A DNA stretch of 64,000 bases. Origin: Prunus persica. Lineage: Eukaryota > Streptophyta > Magnoliopsida > Rosales > Rosaceae. The translations under genes were made by a program, and so were the position numbers. The stretch is from assembly GCF_000346465.2 (NCBI RefSeq), contig NC_034010.1, forward strand, positions 8,920,520 to 8,984,519. The letters are read 5' to 3'. The notes under the pieces are model-generated. The model searched no databases and had not been told where the DNA came from. It saw nothing but the letters and a program-made list of their open reading frames with translations. Below are positions 47,514-58,754 of the stretch, one piece after another. How positions within the stretch are numbered: the first letter of the stretch is position 1; each line of letters opens with the position of its first letter.

Positions 47514-50050
47514 CTGTGTACAAATGATGCTACAGAATGCTCCACGGCCAGATTCTATTTCTGACTCTAGTATATATTGAGGAAGTTGAGTGGTCTTACC
47601 ACATCCAGTCTCTCCAGAAATCACTATTACCTATCATCATACGAACTTATTGGGAATTCTGGTGGATAAAAAATAGGAAAAACAGTACAGAAGAAGTATG
47701 TTCATTAATAGTTAAGATAACAAAGAAGATCACAGCCCATTGATCACAAGAATTAGAGTTTCTTCTTTTTGGTCTGAAAAAGAATTAGAGTACCTATTCC
47801 ATAACAAGCACAAACTGTTGCATGACAAAGAAAAATGGTTTCCAGCATATAGATGACCTAGATAAAATACAATCCCCTCAAACATCTATATCTATAACTA
47901 AGTAATAAGAAGGTATCAATAGACACCATTATTTTTTTCCTCTTGATTGAGTGTTGCTTGTTCATGTTGTACAGCTATTGGGTCTTACTCTCGTAAGCTG
48001 CGGGAACATGTTTTGTGGACTCCTTGTCCACATTGTTTGTATCTTTCACCTTTTTTCAGTTACATAAAAAAAAAAAAAAATCAGTCTTGAAGACTATCCG
48101 AAATTCAGAAAAACTACATGGGAGGAATCTATTATAATAAACTGCATATGCATTATATGTCAAATTATTTCATATATTTCTACCATTTTAAGTTTCTACT
48201 AAATTTTCAGGCCAATTAAATAGTTACTGCTAAGTTCTTTAGTAAACAACAAAAGTAAGAAATTAATAAGTGTTTTTTGTTTATGAATTCTTATTTCTTT
48301 TTAGCAGTGCCCACACTTAAACTAGTTAAGAATAGAAAGAATAAAAACACACCAAAACATGGTTAGATGAGATGAAGCTACACGTTGTATAATTAAACCT
48401 GATTTTGTGCAATTGCTTGCAGCAACCTTTCATTCTCCTTGAAAGCCGGTAGTGATTTGCGGAAGTCTAGCATCTTCTTGCCTTCAGGTGATTCCTTTAA
48501 ATCAAAAAGAAACTTGTTGGAAAAGAGACCAGAATCATTAGCATCGTATTATTATTACCTTCAACTTTATCACAGATAATTGATGGCACATCTCTAGCAC
48601 TACATGAACGCAGACCTGGCTCGAGGTGCATCATGAAGTTATTCAAAATCTCACTTTAAGTTGTTATGAGAATTTTTAGATGGATAGCAAGCAACTCCAT
48701 CCATGCAAATGTTTGAGAATGGAGATGAGATCCAGTAGGCACAACGCAAAATTAAAGGAACAGGAGTCATTATTATGCATAGCTAAAGAAGAACTATAAG
48801 GGCGCTTCAAATAATGCAGATAAAATTATGCTAATAGAAGCAGTGAGACATTTCCATGTTTCCTTTGATTTCCTTTATTTTTGTCAAGATCAAAATGGAG
48901 AATTTCGAACATAAACAAAAGAGCAACAGGTTACAGCCAATTTATTAGGATACAAAAGGCAAGTGAATGATACCTGCCAAGCTCTTTGCATATTACGCAT
49001 CCGCAAACTCCTCCTCTGAAGAACCTTCTCCATGACAGACCCATCTAGAAGAGAATCGGCATTCTCATCAGGAATTGCATTTTCAAGCTGATCAAGGTGC
49101 TCAGAGTCACCTCTATTGTCGGTGAACTTTCCAGAGTTTAACCGGACTCGATCAAGGTGTTCCTGCAGCAAACCCTCTACCCTCCTTTGCAAACCAAGAG
49201 GGATAACCACCTGCCCATATTGATCACAATATCAAATTCTCCCCATAAAACCACTCCCAACAGATACTACAAATTATTTCTGCTTTCAAAGAATTTTCAA
49301 GAAGAGAACATGACACTACCTCCCTTTGTGGCCGCTTATCATCCAAATCTGGCCTGTAGTTTGGAAGAGGAATCTTGCTGGCAACCACCACTTTCCCATA
49401 TATTTCACTAAGAGTAAGTAGAGTTCAATAAGAAATTTCTTCTCTCCGGCAATGATTAACAAAACAGTAAGAAAAGAACAAAACTTAAGGTTTCACTTTC
49501 TTAGTCATACCAATAAAGTCCCATCCTTTTGGCGAGGTTCGATATCTGCTCATAGTCTCTCCTATCCCTCTTATCTCTGGATACAATCTCTTGGTCCTTT
49601 TCGCTGCGCAACAGCAAGCTCATTTTCCATTTCCACTCGTCAATGTTCGCCACCGAAGATGATGCCTACAATCGAGTATCAACCAAATGTTCTTCATCAA
49701 TATATGTACATATTTCTAAGCACAAAACTTCCACCCATGACTTTTCAGGCATTTTCTCTGCAGCCAAACAGAGGATAACAACAATAACAATATGAAATTT
49801 GACAGAGAATAACCTTTTGGCCCTCGAAATCGCACTCGTACTCGTCGTCAGAGAACTGCTCGGCAGCGTAGCCGCAAAACCCACGCTTGGAAACAAGGAA
49901 TCCGCCATTGGAGATTGAGGAAGAAGAAGAAGAGTGCAGAAGTAGTAAGGCGAGGTATCGAGTGTGTGTGCGGTAAAATGGATAACAAGCGTTATTCTTG
50001 TTGGAGACTGCCTTGAGAAGAAGACCCACTGCTGCTCTCGAGCTACGCAT
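37590..50050 (-). CDS. DExH-box ATP-dependent RNA helicase with C-terminal dsRNA-binding domain, 1152 aa
   Basis: DHX36-like plant DExH helicase (DExH3/DExH5 type). Minus-strand exons: 50050-49814, 49665-49511, 49407-49320, 49210-48974, 48494-48399, 47630-47442, 47284-47125, 47027-46897, 46469-46299, 45810-45538, 45193-44999, 44539-44336, 41951-41882, 41764-41616, 40758-40450, 40357-40298, 39017-38865, 38743-38633, 38060-37590. They sum to 3459 nt in frame. Motifs: [14 protein letters not shown] (exon 6), Ia [14 protein letters not shown] in [11 protein letters not shown] (exon 7), [14 protein letters not shown] (exon 8), [13 protein letters not shown] (exon 10), [12 protein letters not shown] (exon 11; the common form has T-S), [14 protein letters not shown] across exons 11-12. 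Helicase-associated and OB-fold regions follow. A dsRNA-binding domain ([19 protein letters not shown] to [16 protein letters not shown]) lies in the last exon, then a basic tail. The N-terminus is rich in Arg, Ser and Leu with few acids up to [11 protein letters not shown], which could be an organelle-targeting peptide. Confidence 0.95.
39720..39970 (-). mobile_element. TRIM-like small LTR element remnant in a helicase intron
   Basis: On the minus strand an LTR-like end (gagaatattaatcccacatc, then ctctaactctagca) is followed at once by tggcatcagagc, one base off the classic initiator-Met primer-binding site (tggtatcagagc). About 130 bp later a second copy of the gagaatat-aa-tc-acatcggg block appears. 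No coding sequence lies between. It lies in the intron between exons 16 and 17. Confidence 0.5.
43241..44199. mobile_element. Non-autonomous terminal-inverted-repeat element (hAT-like) in a helicase intron
   Basis: The left end accaaggattgaaatatcgg(ccg) matches the reverse complement of the right end (cggccgatattttaatccttggt) with one mismatch over about 24 bp. Both flanks are followed inward by many atatcgg/ccgatat words. The frame at 43555-43836 contains [16 protein letters not shown] and [10 protein letters not shown], like tails I associate with hAT transposases, but it is broken. No 8-bp target duplication is visible, so the superfamily is uncertain. The intron (41952-44335) is the longest in the gene. 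Confidence 0.6.
46018..46115 (-). mobile_element. LTR-end-like fragment in a helicase intron
   Basis: The minus strand reads tgttgagagtgtgaatcccatatcgggg from 46113 down, close to the LTR block of the TRIM-like element at 39720-39970 (gaatattaatcccacatcggg). Only this one end is recognisable. Confidence 0.35.
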
Positions 50051-50650
50051 CTTCTAAGGCATCTCCGTTTTCATTTTCTGAGTTAAAGACGAAAGGGAAT
50101 TGGAAGAGAATGAGAGTCGAGAGCTACAGGGTTTTGCAGACAGAGTGAAAGGGAAGCAGGAGATTTACTGACAAAAACGAACAAAAAAAATAAAGATTTA
50201 CGGTGGTTTTGTTTGTTTTTGTTTTTTTATAAGATGATTTTAGGTTAAGAAAAATTGACATATATATTCAGTAAACTGTAAACATAAAACATAATCAGAA
50301 ATACTCACTTTCCAAAGTTAAAATACCCATTTGTAAGGCTCATTTGAAAAAACTCAAATTCAGAAAAAAAAAATCAAAAATACCCACATAAAAAAAATTG
50401 TTATATAACTAAAAGAAAATTGTAGAAACAATTGAAAAGCAGAGAAAAACAATAGAATTTGTGTCAATCAACTTATATCTCTCATCCTGATAAGACCTCT
50501 TATTTATAAGCTTACAATGATATGAAGACATTAACAACTTATAAATTACAAGCTCATAACTATGATATTTAGTGCATACATAGAATTAAAAATGGTGAAT
50601 GCTAGGTATGTGGTGGTCATCCATGCATTTAGAACAAATTTGAGGTTTTA

Positions 50651-50693
<43 letters not shown>

Positions 50694-51789
50694 TTTCATT
50701 TGAGAATTAGGATTTCTTATTTTCTTATTTTAATTTCAATTTTTTTAGATATTAAAAATAGTTTAGAGTTCAATACCAAAAAAGCTTTTAGATCCTAAAA
50801 TTAGTATTTAAAAAAAATCATGTTTTAAAAAAAAATCTTGATTTTTTAATTCCCTTTTTTAGCAGGATACCAAAAAGACCCTAAATTGCCCTTCATATAA
50901 ATACTTCAATATTGATCGTTTATCTCCGCTCAAAAATTCATTAGTTTTATGAACCCAAATCTTCTCTCCTGGTGAAGGTGTGAAGGTCTTTGACTCTCCA
51001 ATTTTTCTTCGGTCCTCATATGTACATTTGGCAATTTAAATTTTTAGAATATAATTGAGTGACTTTAAAAATCCAATTGTAACCTTCTAAAAGGAGTAAC
51101 TGGTTAATTTGTTTGAAAATACACCATGTGACAGACTTGTGTTTGCTTTCCAAATCAAGCTTGACTCTTGGTTGAGAATGGGCATTCGCAGCTTCCTAAA
51201 GTAAAATCAGAGTGGACTTTCTCTTGCTTGGTTCATCGTCATCTTCTTCTTCTTTTGAGCAAAGTCCAAACCCTAAGTTGAGAACGTATGTAACGAAGAA
51301 CTCACCTGATCGCCTCTCCATCGAATCCATGCCAAGCCTCAAAGTCAACAACTTGTGTAACGAAGAACCCAGATGATCTCGTGAATGTGGGTCACTGTTG
51401 ATAGAAATCTTCAATGTATGTAGGATCGAAATTGAATTTATTTTCGAGTAATATTGGGAAATTTTATGTGATGTATTCTAAGTTTGAGTTATTGGACAAG
51501 ACATTCCCTTGGCATTGGTAAACATTTCTTTTTTTAGGTTGTTAGATATTGATATGAGACGGTGAGATGACAGTTTGTGGCCATAATGTGCATTTGTTAG
51601 TATAATTTGGCAGCTATAGATGAAATGGGGTTTGGATCGGTTTGCAATATTCAAAAGTGTCTTCTCGAGTTTTAGTAATGAGAAAATGACAACTATAGAT
51701 GAAATGGGGTTGGACCGGTTTGCAGACTTGCATGCCCTTGGTTGTTTAGATCTCTTTGTTTATTTGTGGTAGCAAACTTTAACGTGTAC
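50051..51789. other. Upstream region of the helicase gene and AT-rich intergenic DNA
   Basis: Contains the helicase promoter side (50051-50200) and a clean (CT)n microsatellite at about 50655-50691. A 72-codon minus-strand frame at 51196-51414 is probably chance. Nothing else is recognised. Confidence 0.4.
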
Positions 51790-52060
51790 AACAACTCGAG
51801 CATGGATGTGATGTTGAGGCTAGTGGTTGGTGCAAGAGGATGGACAAAAGCGCAACTAGTGAAGTGTATGTTGGGAAAGATGGAAAAGTATGGTTGCCTC
51901 AAGTCCGCCAAAGAATTGATGAAACAATTAAAGCAAACAATAAATTCCGAGTGGGATTTGTTTTATTTACATTGGGGACTCTGCTCTACCCACCATTGGG
52001 TGAAGAAAGTTCGAGTTCGAATTTCGGGACCCAAAGGAAATATATAAAAATATAAAATTG
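51790..52060 (+). pseudogene. Small fragment of a transposon protein (DUF1985/mobile-domain type)
   Basis: Overlapping frames read VYVGKDGKVWLPQVRQRIDE, then NNKFRVGFVLFTLGTLLYPP. A helical FVLF-LGTLL-PP segment is typical of the N-terminal region of plant transposon proteins that carry Ulp1 or mobile domains. The fragment stops abruptly, shortly before an LTR start at 52145. Confidence 0.3.
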
Positions 52061-52144
52061 GGCCAGGGTTGCTTGTTATTTCTTCAGGTGTTTTGTCTTG
52101 ATTCCATTGTGTAGGACATAACACATGTTGACAAGTCAGTTTTT

Positions 52145-53230
52145 GTAACATACCGTGTTGATTTTTTCGTTTTAATATTCGAAATTTTATTATAAATTAC
52201 ACTTTTACCCCTGAAAATTTTGACTTTTTTTGTAAATTCTTGATAGAAATGAGTTTTGACAATTTTCTTTGCATCATTACGTAGAGCTCATTCTCACAAG
52301 TTCGTAGACACGTACTACGAATAAATTGGAGTTATAACAAGAAAGTTATGTTCAACGGAAGTTAGGGACAATTTCATAATTTTAAAATTGATTTTTTATA
52401 TATATAAAAAAAAAACCTAGACAGCTGGCCCAATGAGAGTAGTGCACATTCTCTCTCTTCCGTCTCTTTCTCTCTCTCTCCCATCACTCCCTCTCTCTCC
52501 TCCCTTGTGTGCCATAGCATAGCCCAAGTTTCCAAGCCATTTTTCATCACCTTCAGGGAAATTATTCATCTCCTCCTTCACAAATCACCCCAAAGACCTG
52601 ACCTTAAAAACCAAGGAATAAGCTAGATCTTTTATCTGAAAATTCCAGATCTCTCCCCCTCCAATACTAGATTTTCGAGAGCCACACTGGTCGTTTTCGA
52701 CCAATATTGGATGTGGTTCCTTCATCAAAAACCTGCCCCTCCCTATCCTCTACCTTTTTCCAAAATATCGAACCCATTAGCTTGTCGTCGAACCTAAATC
52801 CGCTAGAAAACCTTGAATTTAAGGCATGTTAGGACCTTTTTTTTTTCTGCCGAGCCAAGATTAGAACTTTATCTTCTCATCTTGCTTGATATTTTGGTAT
52901 AGGTCTTAAACGACGATTTAGAATGACGGTATGTCGAATTGACTAGATTCCTTCAGATTGGTCCTATTTTTGGATATGTGTTACTTGTATCATCAGGAGT
53001 GTGTAAGAACTTACGAATCTAGAATCGGAGGTGTTGATCTTTTGGATCAATAGTTCCACAGTTAAGGTTGTCCATTGAGGTCCGATTGTGTTGTGGAAGA
53101 TGATCTGACCGTTGGATCGTAACCAAACTCTTGGGACGTCTTTAATGTAGTGTTGTTGACCTTTAGGAATTTCCACACTGTCTTAGCCTTGGAGAACACT
53201 TGAGACGATTCGAATGTTTTGGTTAGGGAT
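52145..53230 (+). mobile_element. Partial LTR related to the two large solo LTRs
   Basis: Starts TGTAACATACC. In the same order as the LTRs at 9271-12079 and 55885-58254 it has tttttacccctgaaaa, then cacaagttcgtagacacgt, then ggagttataacaagaaag, then a CT-rich leader (52445-52500). The usual 3' end was not found; the sequence becomes unrelated near 53230. Confidence 0.55.
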
Positions 53231-54740
53231 GAAGGGAATTTATTGAGTAGGGATTTCTAAATCCCATGAAGCTATGAGAAAACAAATCATCTAGCATATA
53301 CATATCTAAATATGAAATCAAATGAAGTGGACGCAAGACTAAAAGCTAGAGTTTCATACAAGTCTCATTTTAGGTCATAATCTTTCTAGGCTTATGAAAA
53401 CTTGCACCATTGACACTAATATCAAATATTAAAGAGAGTGTAGAAAGAAGACATACCCTTGGAGAAAATCTGGAAACCAAGGATGGTGTTTAAGTAGAGG
53501 GATTGGTCCCTTAGATGTTGATTCTCCACTTTGGTCTCCAAATAGACACAATGGTGTTGTGCCTTCCCAAAGAATCTTCACCAAGGATGGAGGAGAATAG
53601 GAGAATAAGAAAGCTTGGAGAGAAGAAGAGTGCTAGGCGCTTTTTCTCCAAGTGGATGCCTAAGAGAGAAGGGAGGAGGCTTGATGTTTCCTCTTTTCCT
53701 AAATGTCTAACTTGAAACCCTAAGGAGGTGTGGAGCTATGGCATTCTATTTATAGAGCCTTATTTGTGTCACACTATTTGACACATGAGCATAAAGCCCA
53801 TGTGTGCTGCACCCCTTCATCCCTTGACCATTTTGGGCTACTCTGGTCTACCACATTAATTTCATAATGTGTCACACTTTGCCTAAGTCTATATGGTCCA
53901 TTTCTATAAATATTTAAGTTATGTAGGACCAAAACTAAAGTTTCATAACTTCAATAAATTCATCAAGCTAATCTAATTAGTTTAATTGATTTAATGACTT
54001 AACTAATTAAATCACTAACTTGTCTAACAAGCATTGGTCCTAGTCAACCTTATGTTGACCATGTCGAGTCTTGGGTCAACAATTTAACCTTTGACTTTGA
54101 CTTTTGACTTTGACCAAGCCGTAAAATCATTTATTCTTTTTTAAATTCTCGATCCATACCTTTTTTATGTGCCATCTTATAAGTTCTAATTAGTGAGGCT
54201 GTGGGTAAGAATGATTTCTTCTAAATTGAATGTGAATTGTATCCCTCTATGCAATTCTCCCTATTGGCGAAGGTTAATGTAATTAGTTCTTACAGGGCTT
54301 CCATAAACTATGAGTGACACCTAGCAGTATGTCATGGCTACCCATGCTAAATAGAATTCATATAGACTTAGTCAATTTGTGATTACAATGCAATTTGGTC
54401 CTTCTCTAACACAATACTCTATATTGTGTTGTTGGGATATGGTTAACTTGTGTCAAATCCCTAACATGACATCTGTAGGTTATATGATTCACTTGGATGA
54501 AATTGAAAACGCTCTTGTTTCAATTCTCATGCTATACTTTGGCCAAAGATTCAAGGAATCATATCTTTAGAGAATTCTCTCTTCCTACTAAGAGTAGAGA
54601 TTCCTTGTTGTACATTCACATGCCTCTGTGCACATGCTGACTATCTTGAGGAACACCTTTAAGTCATATCATTTTGATACGACTATATAGTGTTCTAAAA
54701 AACAAACACCTCATACACAAGACAATCGTGATGTCTCAGG
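53231..54740 (-). mobile_element. Unclassified retroelement-like stretch
   Basis: On the minus strand the stretch begins TGTTAGACCTGAGACATCACG at 54747 and contains a TATA-like tataaatagaatgcc near 53740-53755, which would suit an LTR promoter. No TG-CA pair with a target duplication was found, so the boundaries are uncertain. Frames in this stretch (53515-53715, 54379-54570) show no known domain. Confidence 0.3.
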
Positions 54741-55430
54741 TCTAACACTACTATAATATCCTTTAACCACGACACCAAATAGAAGACAATGCACTTTTAA
54801 ACAGTCGTTATGTTTTAAAAGATGATATTTTTACAAAACCGTCGTGGTATATGATCTATTACACCTCTAAAAGTGAGTTGATTTTAAAAACACGACGTTG
54901 TCAATTAACAAGCATCATCTTTTGAAAACGCGCTAAACCAAAAGGCCACTTAAAGCTTATTTGTCCTCGACCTAAAAATTTCAGATTTTACCCACAGCTC
55001 GAAAAACATCTCTCTCTCCTTTTGAAACCCTCCTCCAACTCTTTGAATCTCCTTCAACTCTCTTCAACATTCCCCTTCATCTCATCTTCTCAGTCTCTTA
55101 AACAAATCTGTAACTGTTATTTGTTGTCATCACTAACCTCGCTACCATATGAGGTCACCATTTGTGATTTAACATTCGCAAGGCCACTTGAGCCCCTTGG
55201 ATAAGGTCGTCACCTAGCTAGCCACCATAAGAGGTCACTGAGCTCTGCCTCCGTGTAAGTACTTCCAATCTCATCTCTCTATCACATATCTGAAGCACCA
55301 TCTCCCTTACAATGTCCAGGTCACCAAGCTCGCGCCGTTGATGTCACGAGCTAGTTGAGCTCGCCATTTCCCTTAAGTTACTTATTGAATTACAAATTGT
55401 AGGAGTTTTGTTGATTGGTGGTGTTGTCCA

Positions 55431-58400
55431 ATAGCATCGGGTCTCCTCCGCCTTGTGTTATTGGTATCTCTGATTGCTCTGTCTTTGGCCCGTGGTGGAA
55501 ATGACATGGTTTTGGACACTGATTCCATCCCCAAACTCCCTCATGTAACAACCGTTACCTAATGATAAGCTCCTTTCATTGTTATACTCTTTGTTTTTAA
55601 GAGATTGAGTTCTTAATTTTTTTTTTTTTCAATTGTTAATCTGGGAATTGAATTACATTGAGTTGGGGTTTTTCTTTTCCTTATGGAATTCAATTTCATG
55701 CAGTTATTTTTTTCCTGCTAAAAACCCATTTGTACACGGAAAGGCAAGGTAAGGCAAGGCAAGCCAAAGCCAATGCAAGGCAAGGCATGTTTCATCTAAT
55801 TTCTCAGGCAAATGTTTGGAATTGGGTTAATGGTCATTAAGCTGAAACTTTTGAAGGGGTTGGTGCAAAGTTTGGGGCTTTATTTGTAACACCCACCCCA
55901 AATAATTAGTTAATTATTTAATAAATGAGGAAATTTCTTTTTGCCCTTGGGAGTAGGGGTACTTTAGTCACTTTTTGTTCAGGAAAGAGTTTGAGAAATG
56001 AAGTAGCACCATTGCATAGAGCTTGTGAATATGAGTTCGTAGACATGTGGTAGGCCCAATTTCGATTTTAAACGAAGAAGTTATGATCTATGGAAGTGCA
56101 GTGGCACAATCGTAAATATTGCGAAGTCCCACTTTAAGTAGCAGATCAGATTTTTTTTTTCTTCTGGATATTCTCTCTCTCTCCTCGCGACTGTCTCTCT
56201 CTGTCTTTCTTCACGGTGAACAATAACGCCACCACTTTCTATTCAAATTCCGACGTCATCCGATCTCGGTTGCCATCGCAACCTTCACGAAATATCTTCC
56301 TCTCCTCCTCTACAAAAACCACTCAAGATCTAATCGAGTTAGCAACTGGAGAGCTCGATTGGACTACGAGAAGAACTTAGGTTCTTCCGGCGGTGTTTTG
56401 CTAATTTTCGGCGACTCCGGCAGCCATTCTGTTGAGTGAGGTATGAAACTTCATCTACTCTTCGTGCTCTATCTATTTATGTAGGTGGTTTCGATTGATT
56501 TTGAAATTTTAGGAATTTTTCAAAACACCCCATATAGGGTCAACTGTTCAGCCTTGTTTTCATCAATTTCTGGTCATTTTTTGGCCACGATGCAAGAACT
56601 AAACTTGTTCCCCTTGTTAGTCTGAATGTGTTGATATAGGTTTTGCCCGTTATCATTAAGATTTTCCGTCACTAGAATTTTCATAAGACACCCAGTAGGC
56701 GGTGGCGTGTGGTGACACGCGGGCGTTATGTTGGCGACTTGTTTTCGATTTAGAATTATTCCCTCATCCTGAGCATGATGGTATACTCATATTTGAATTT
56801 GGTTACTCCTTAACTATCGAACGGATATTGTGCCTATTATACGATATCCGGGTTCGGTAGATTTGGGTCGTGGGATCATTTCCCAATGCAATTTTGTCGT
56901 TTCCCACAACTTTAGGGATGTTGCCTTAGATTTTTGCACGCACTTTGAATTTCGAGAAATTAAGTTTCAATTTAAGTTCGGTCAATTCAGATGTTAATAT
57001 TATCCTTGTGTTCTATCGATATGTACTCAGGCTCCTTGTACTCAGTTGGAAGGACCCTCTAAGGGTTGAGTTTGCTTCGAACTAGTTGTGAGTGGACATT
57101 GTTTGTAAATAAATATTTTTTTCATATTGGCAGGTGCATGCATAATTATATTTTGGTTGGGTTTGAAATATGATTCACTGGATTTGGATGTCGTGCAGTT
57201 TTTAATGATTTTATGTTGTACTTTGGTTATGCATAAATGGAATTGGGTATTATTATTGTAATTATAAACATGTAGTTTGGGATATTGAATTTATGTGGTT
57301 ACGCACCACTTATTGTACCTTCCCCTGGTTCGTTATGGAAAGGATGGTGAAATTATAGAAAATAATTATAGTTGGTCTTTGGGACACATTAGGGCACACA
57401 CATACTCTTTGGGAGGTGTGTCAGGATGTTTGTGTGTGCACGTATGATGGGATTTAGCCTCATGGTAACGCCGTGTATGCTGGGGAGCAATAGTCCCCTG
57501 GTTGGACTGCTCAACCCTAGTCACATTTTAATGCGATTCTATCATGTCATCTAGTAAAACAGTCCTAGTTGGATTGTTTTTCCCTTTGTACATGTGTGTG
57601 TGTGTGTGTGTGTGTATAATACTTTTATGACACAACTTGTTTTATAATATGTCTTGGGAAAAGTATGATGCGGGAAAAAGGTTAATTGTATATACGTAAA
57701 GATGGATTTCATTGTTTGGTTTACATCGTTTTTCTAAAATGGTGGGGTTAGTATGTTCAAATATAATTTATGTTATAAACTTTATTTTTGTCCACTCATA
57801 ATTTCCTATTTTGCACCCCCTAAGTTATAGCTCGACGAGATTCACCGGTCCACGTCGAGTATTCTGTACAGCACACGCCACAACTTGTAGGATCCTCATT
57901 TATTTCTTTTTGAATTCTTATACTTCTGTAAACAAAAGTTTTCTAGAAAGCTCTGATATTGCCCATGTAGGGTTGAATTTGAGTCCGGAGGCCTATGTTG
58001 TAAATTGTGTGCTTTAGTTTTGTGCGTGCTGCCGTTTGGGATTATTTATCACTTGTTTGCAGGTGTTTGTAATTTGGGAATGTCCATTTCTTATGGGAGA
58101 TTTGCTGAAATTTCGGTTGAAGTCTCAACCCAATTTCTGTTTAATTTGGGAGAGAAAAGGTTATGTTAGTAAGTGGGCTCGAATCGAGCAAATGTCGGAC
58201 AGAAACAGGGTTCGTCACGGATTCCAAGGGAGGAATCCGAGGCGGGTCTTGTCATTATTGCCTTCCAAAGAAGAAAACGCCATCAAATTACCTGTTGTTA
58301 TCTCCAATCTCTTGAATGGTTGTAACGCATCATCTTCAAAAGTTTCACTTTGATTTTTCTTAAATGGAAAGTTTCTCTGTTATCACTTTAGATGTGAATT

Positions 58401-58754
58401 TAAACCCTTTAAATGTAGAAACAAAATATGCCTTAAGGTTCTAGGATTATGATCAAGCATCATTGTCTCATGGAACTCACTGTATTTGGGTGGATACGGT
58501 TCCTTTTTCACTTGTGCAGTTATCTGGCACTATTTCCTTGTTTGCCCGTGGCGATTGTGAGTTCTTTGTTAAGGCCACAAGTTGCACAGTTATGGGGTGC
58601 TAAAGCGATGATGGTGATAAATGACGATGAAGGTTGTAATTCTCAATGCACTTACTCATGTCATTAGCACTTCTTTGAACATTTCAATTTTTGTTGTGAT
58701 GATTCCAAAGTCAAATGGAGAAGCTCTCAAGAAATCTATTCAAGATGGAAAGAA
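55431..58754 (+). pseudogene. Captured SPPL (signal-peptide-peptidase-like protease) N-terminal and PA-domain fragment
   Basis: SPPLs are intramembrane aspartyl proteases with a signal peptide and a lumenal protease-associated (PA) domain. Exon 1 (55431 to about 55553) reads ASGLLRLVLLLVSLIALSLA then NDMVLDTDSIPKLPH, a signal peptide; its first codon is ATA where ATG is expected. Exon 2 (from 55808) reads NVWNWVNGH, a TAA, then AETFEGVGAKFGAL. It resumes after the solo LTR as LPSKEENAIKLPVVISN and NGCNASSSKVS (58260-58353). Exon 3 (from 58520) reads LSGTISLFARGDCEF, then a frame change, then WGAKAMMVINDDEG. The last part reads VVMIPKSNGEALKKSIQDGK (to about 58754). The transmembrane protease part with its YD and GLGD motifs is absent. 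Introns are retained, so genomic DNA was captured. Confidence 0.8.
55885..58254 (+). mobile_element. Solo LTR (2370 bp), Gypsy-type, with TTATT target duplication
   Basis: Starts TGTAACACCCACCCC and ends GGCGGGTCTTGTCA. TTATT at 55880-55884 and 58255-58259 is a perfect 5-bp target duplication. Without the LTR and one TTATT the captured SPPL exon reads straight through (KFGALLPSKEEN), which proves the insertion point to the base. A (GT)n microsatellite lies at about 57593-57615. No internal retroelement sequence remains. Confidence 0.93.
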
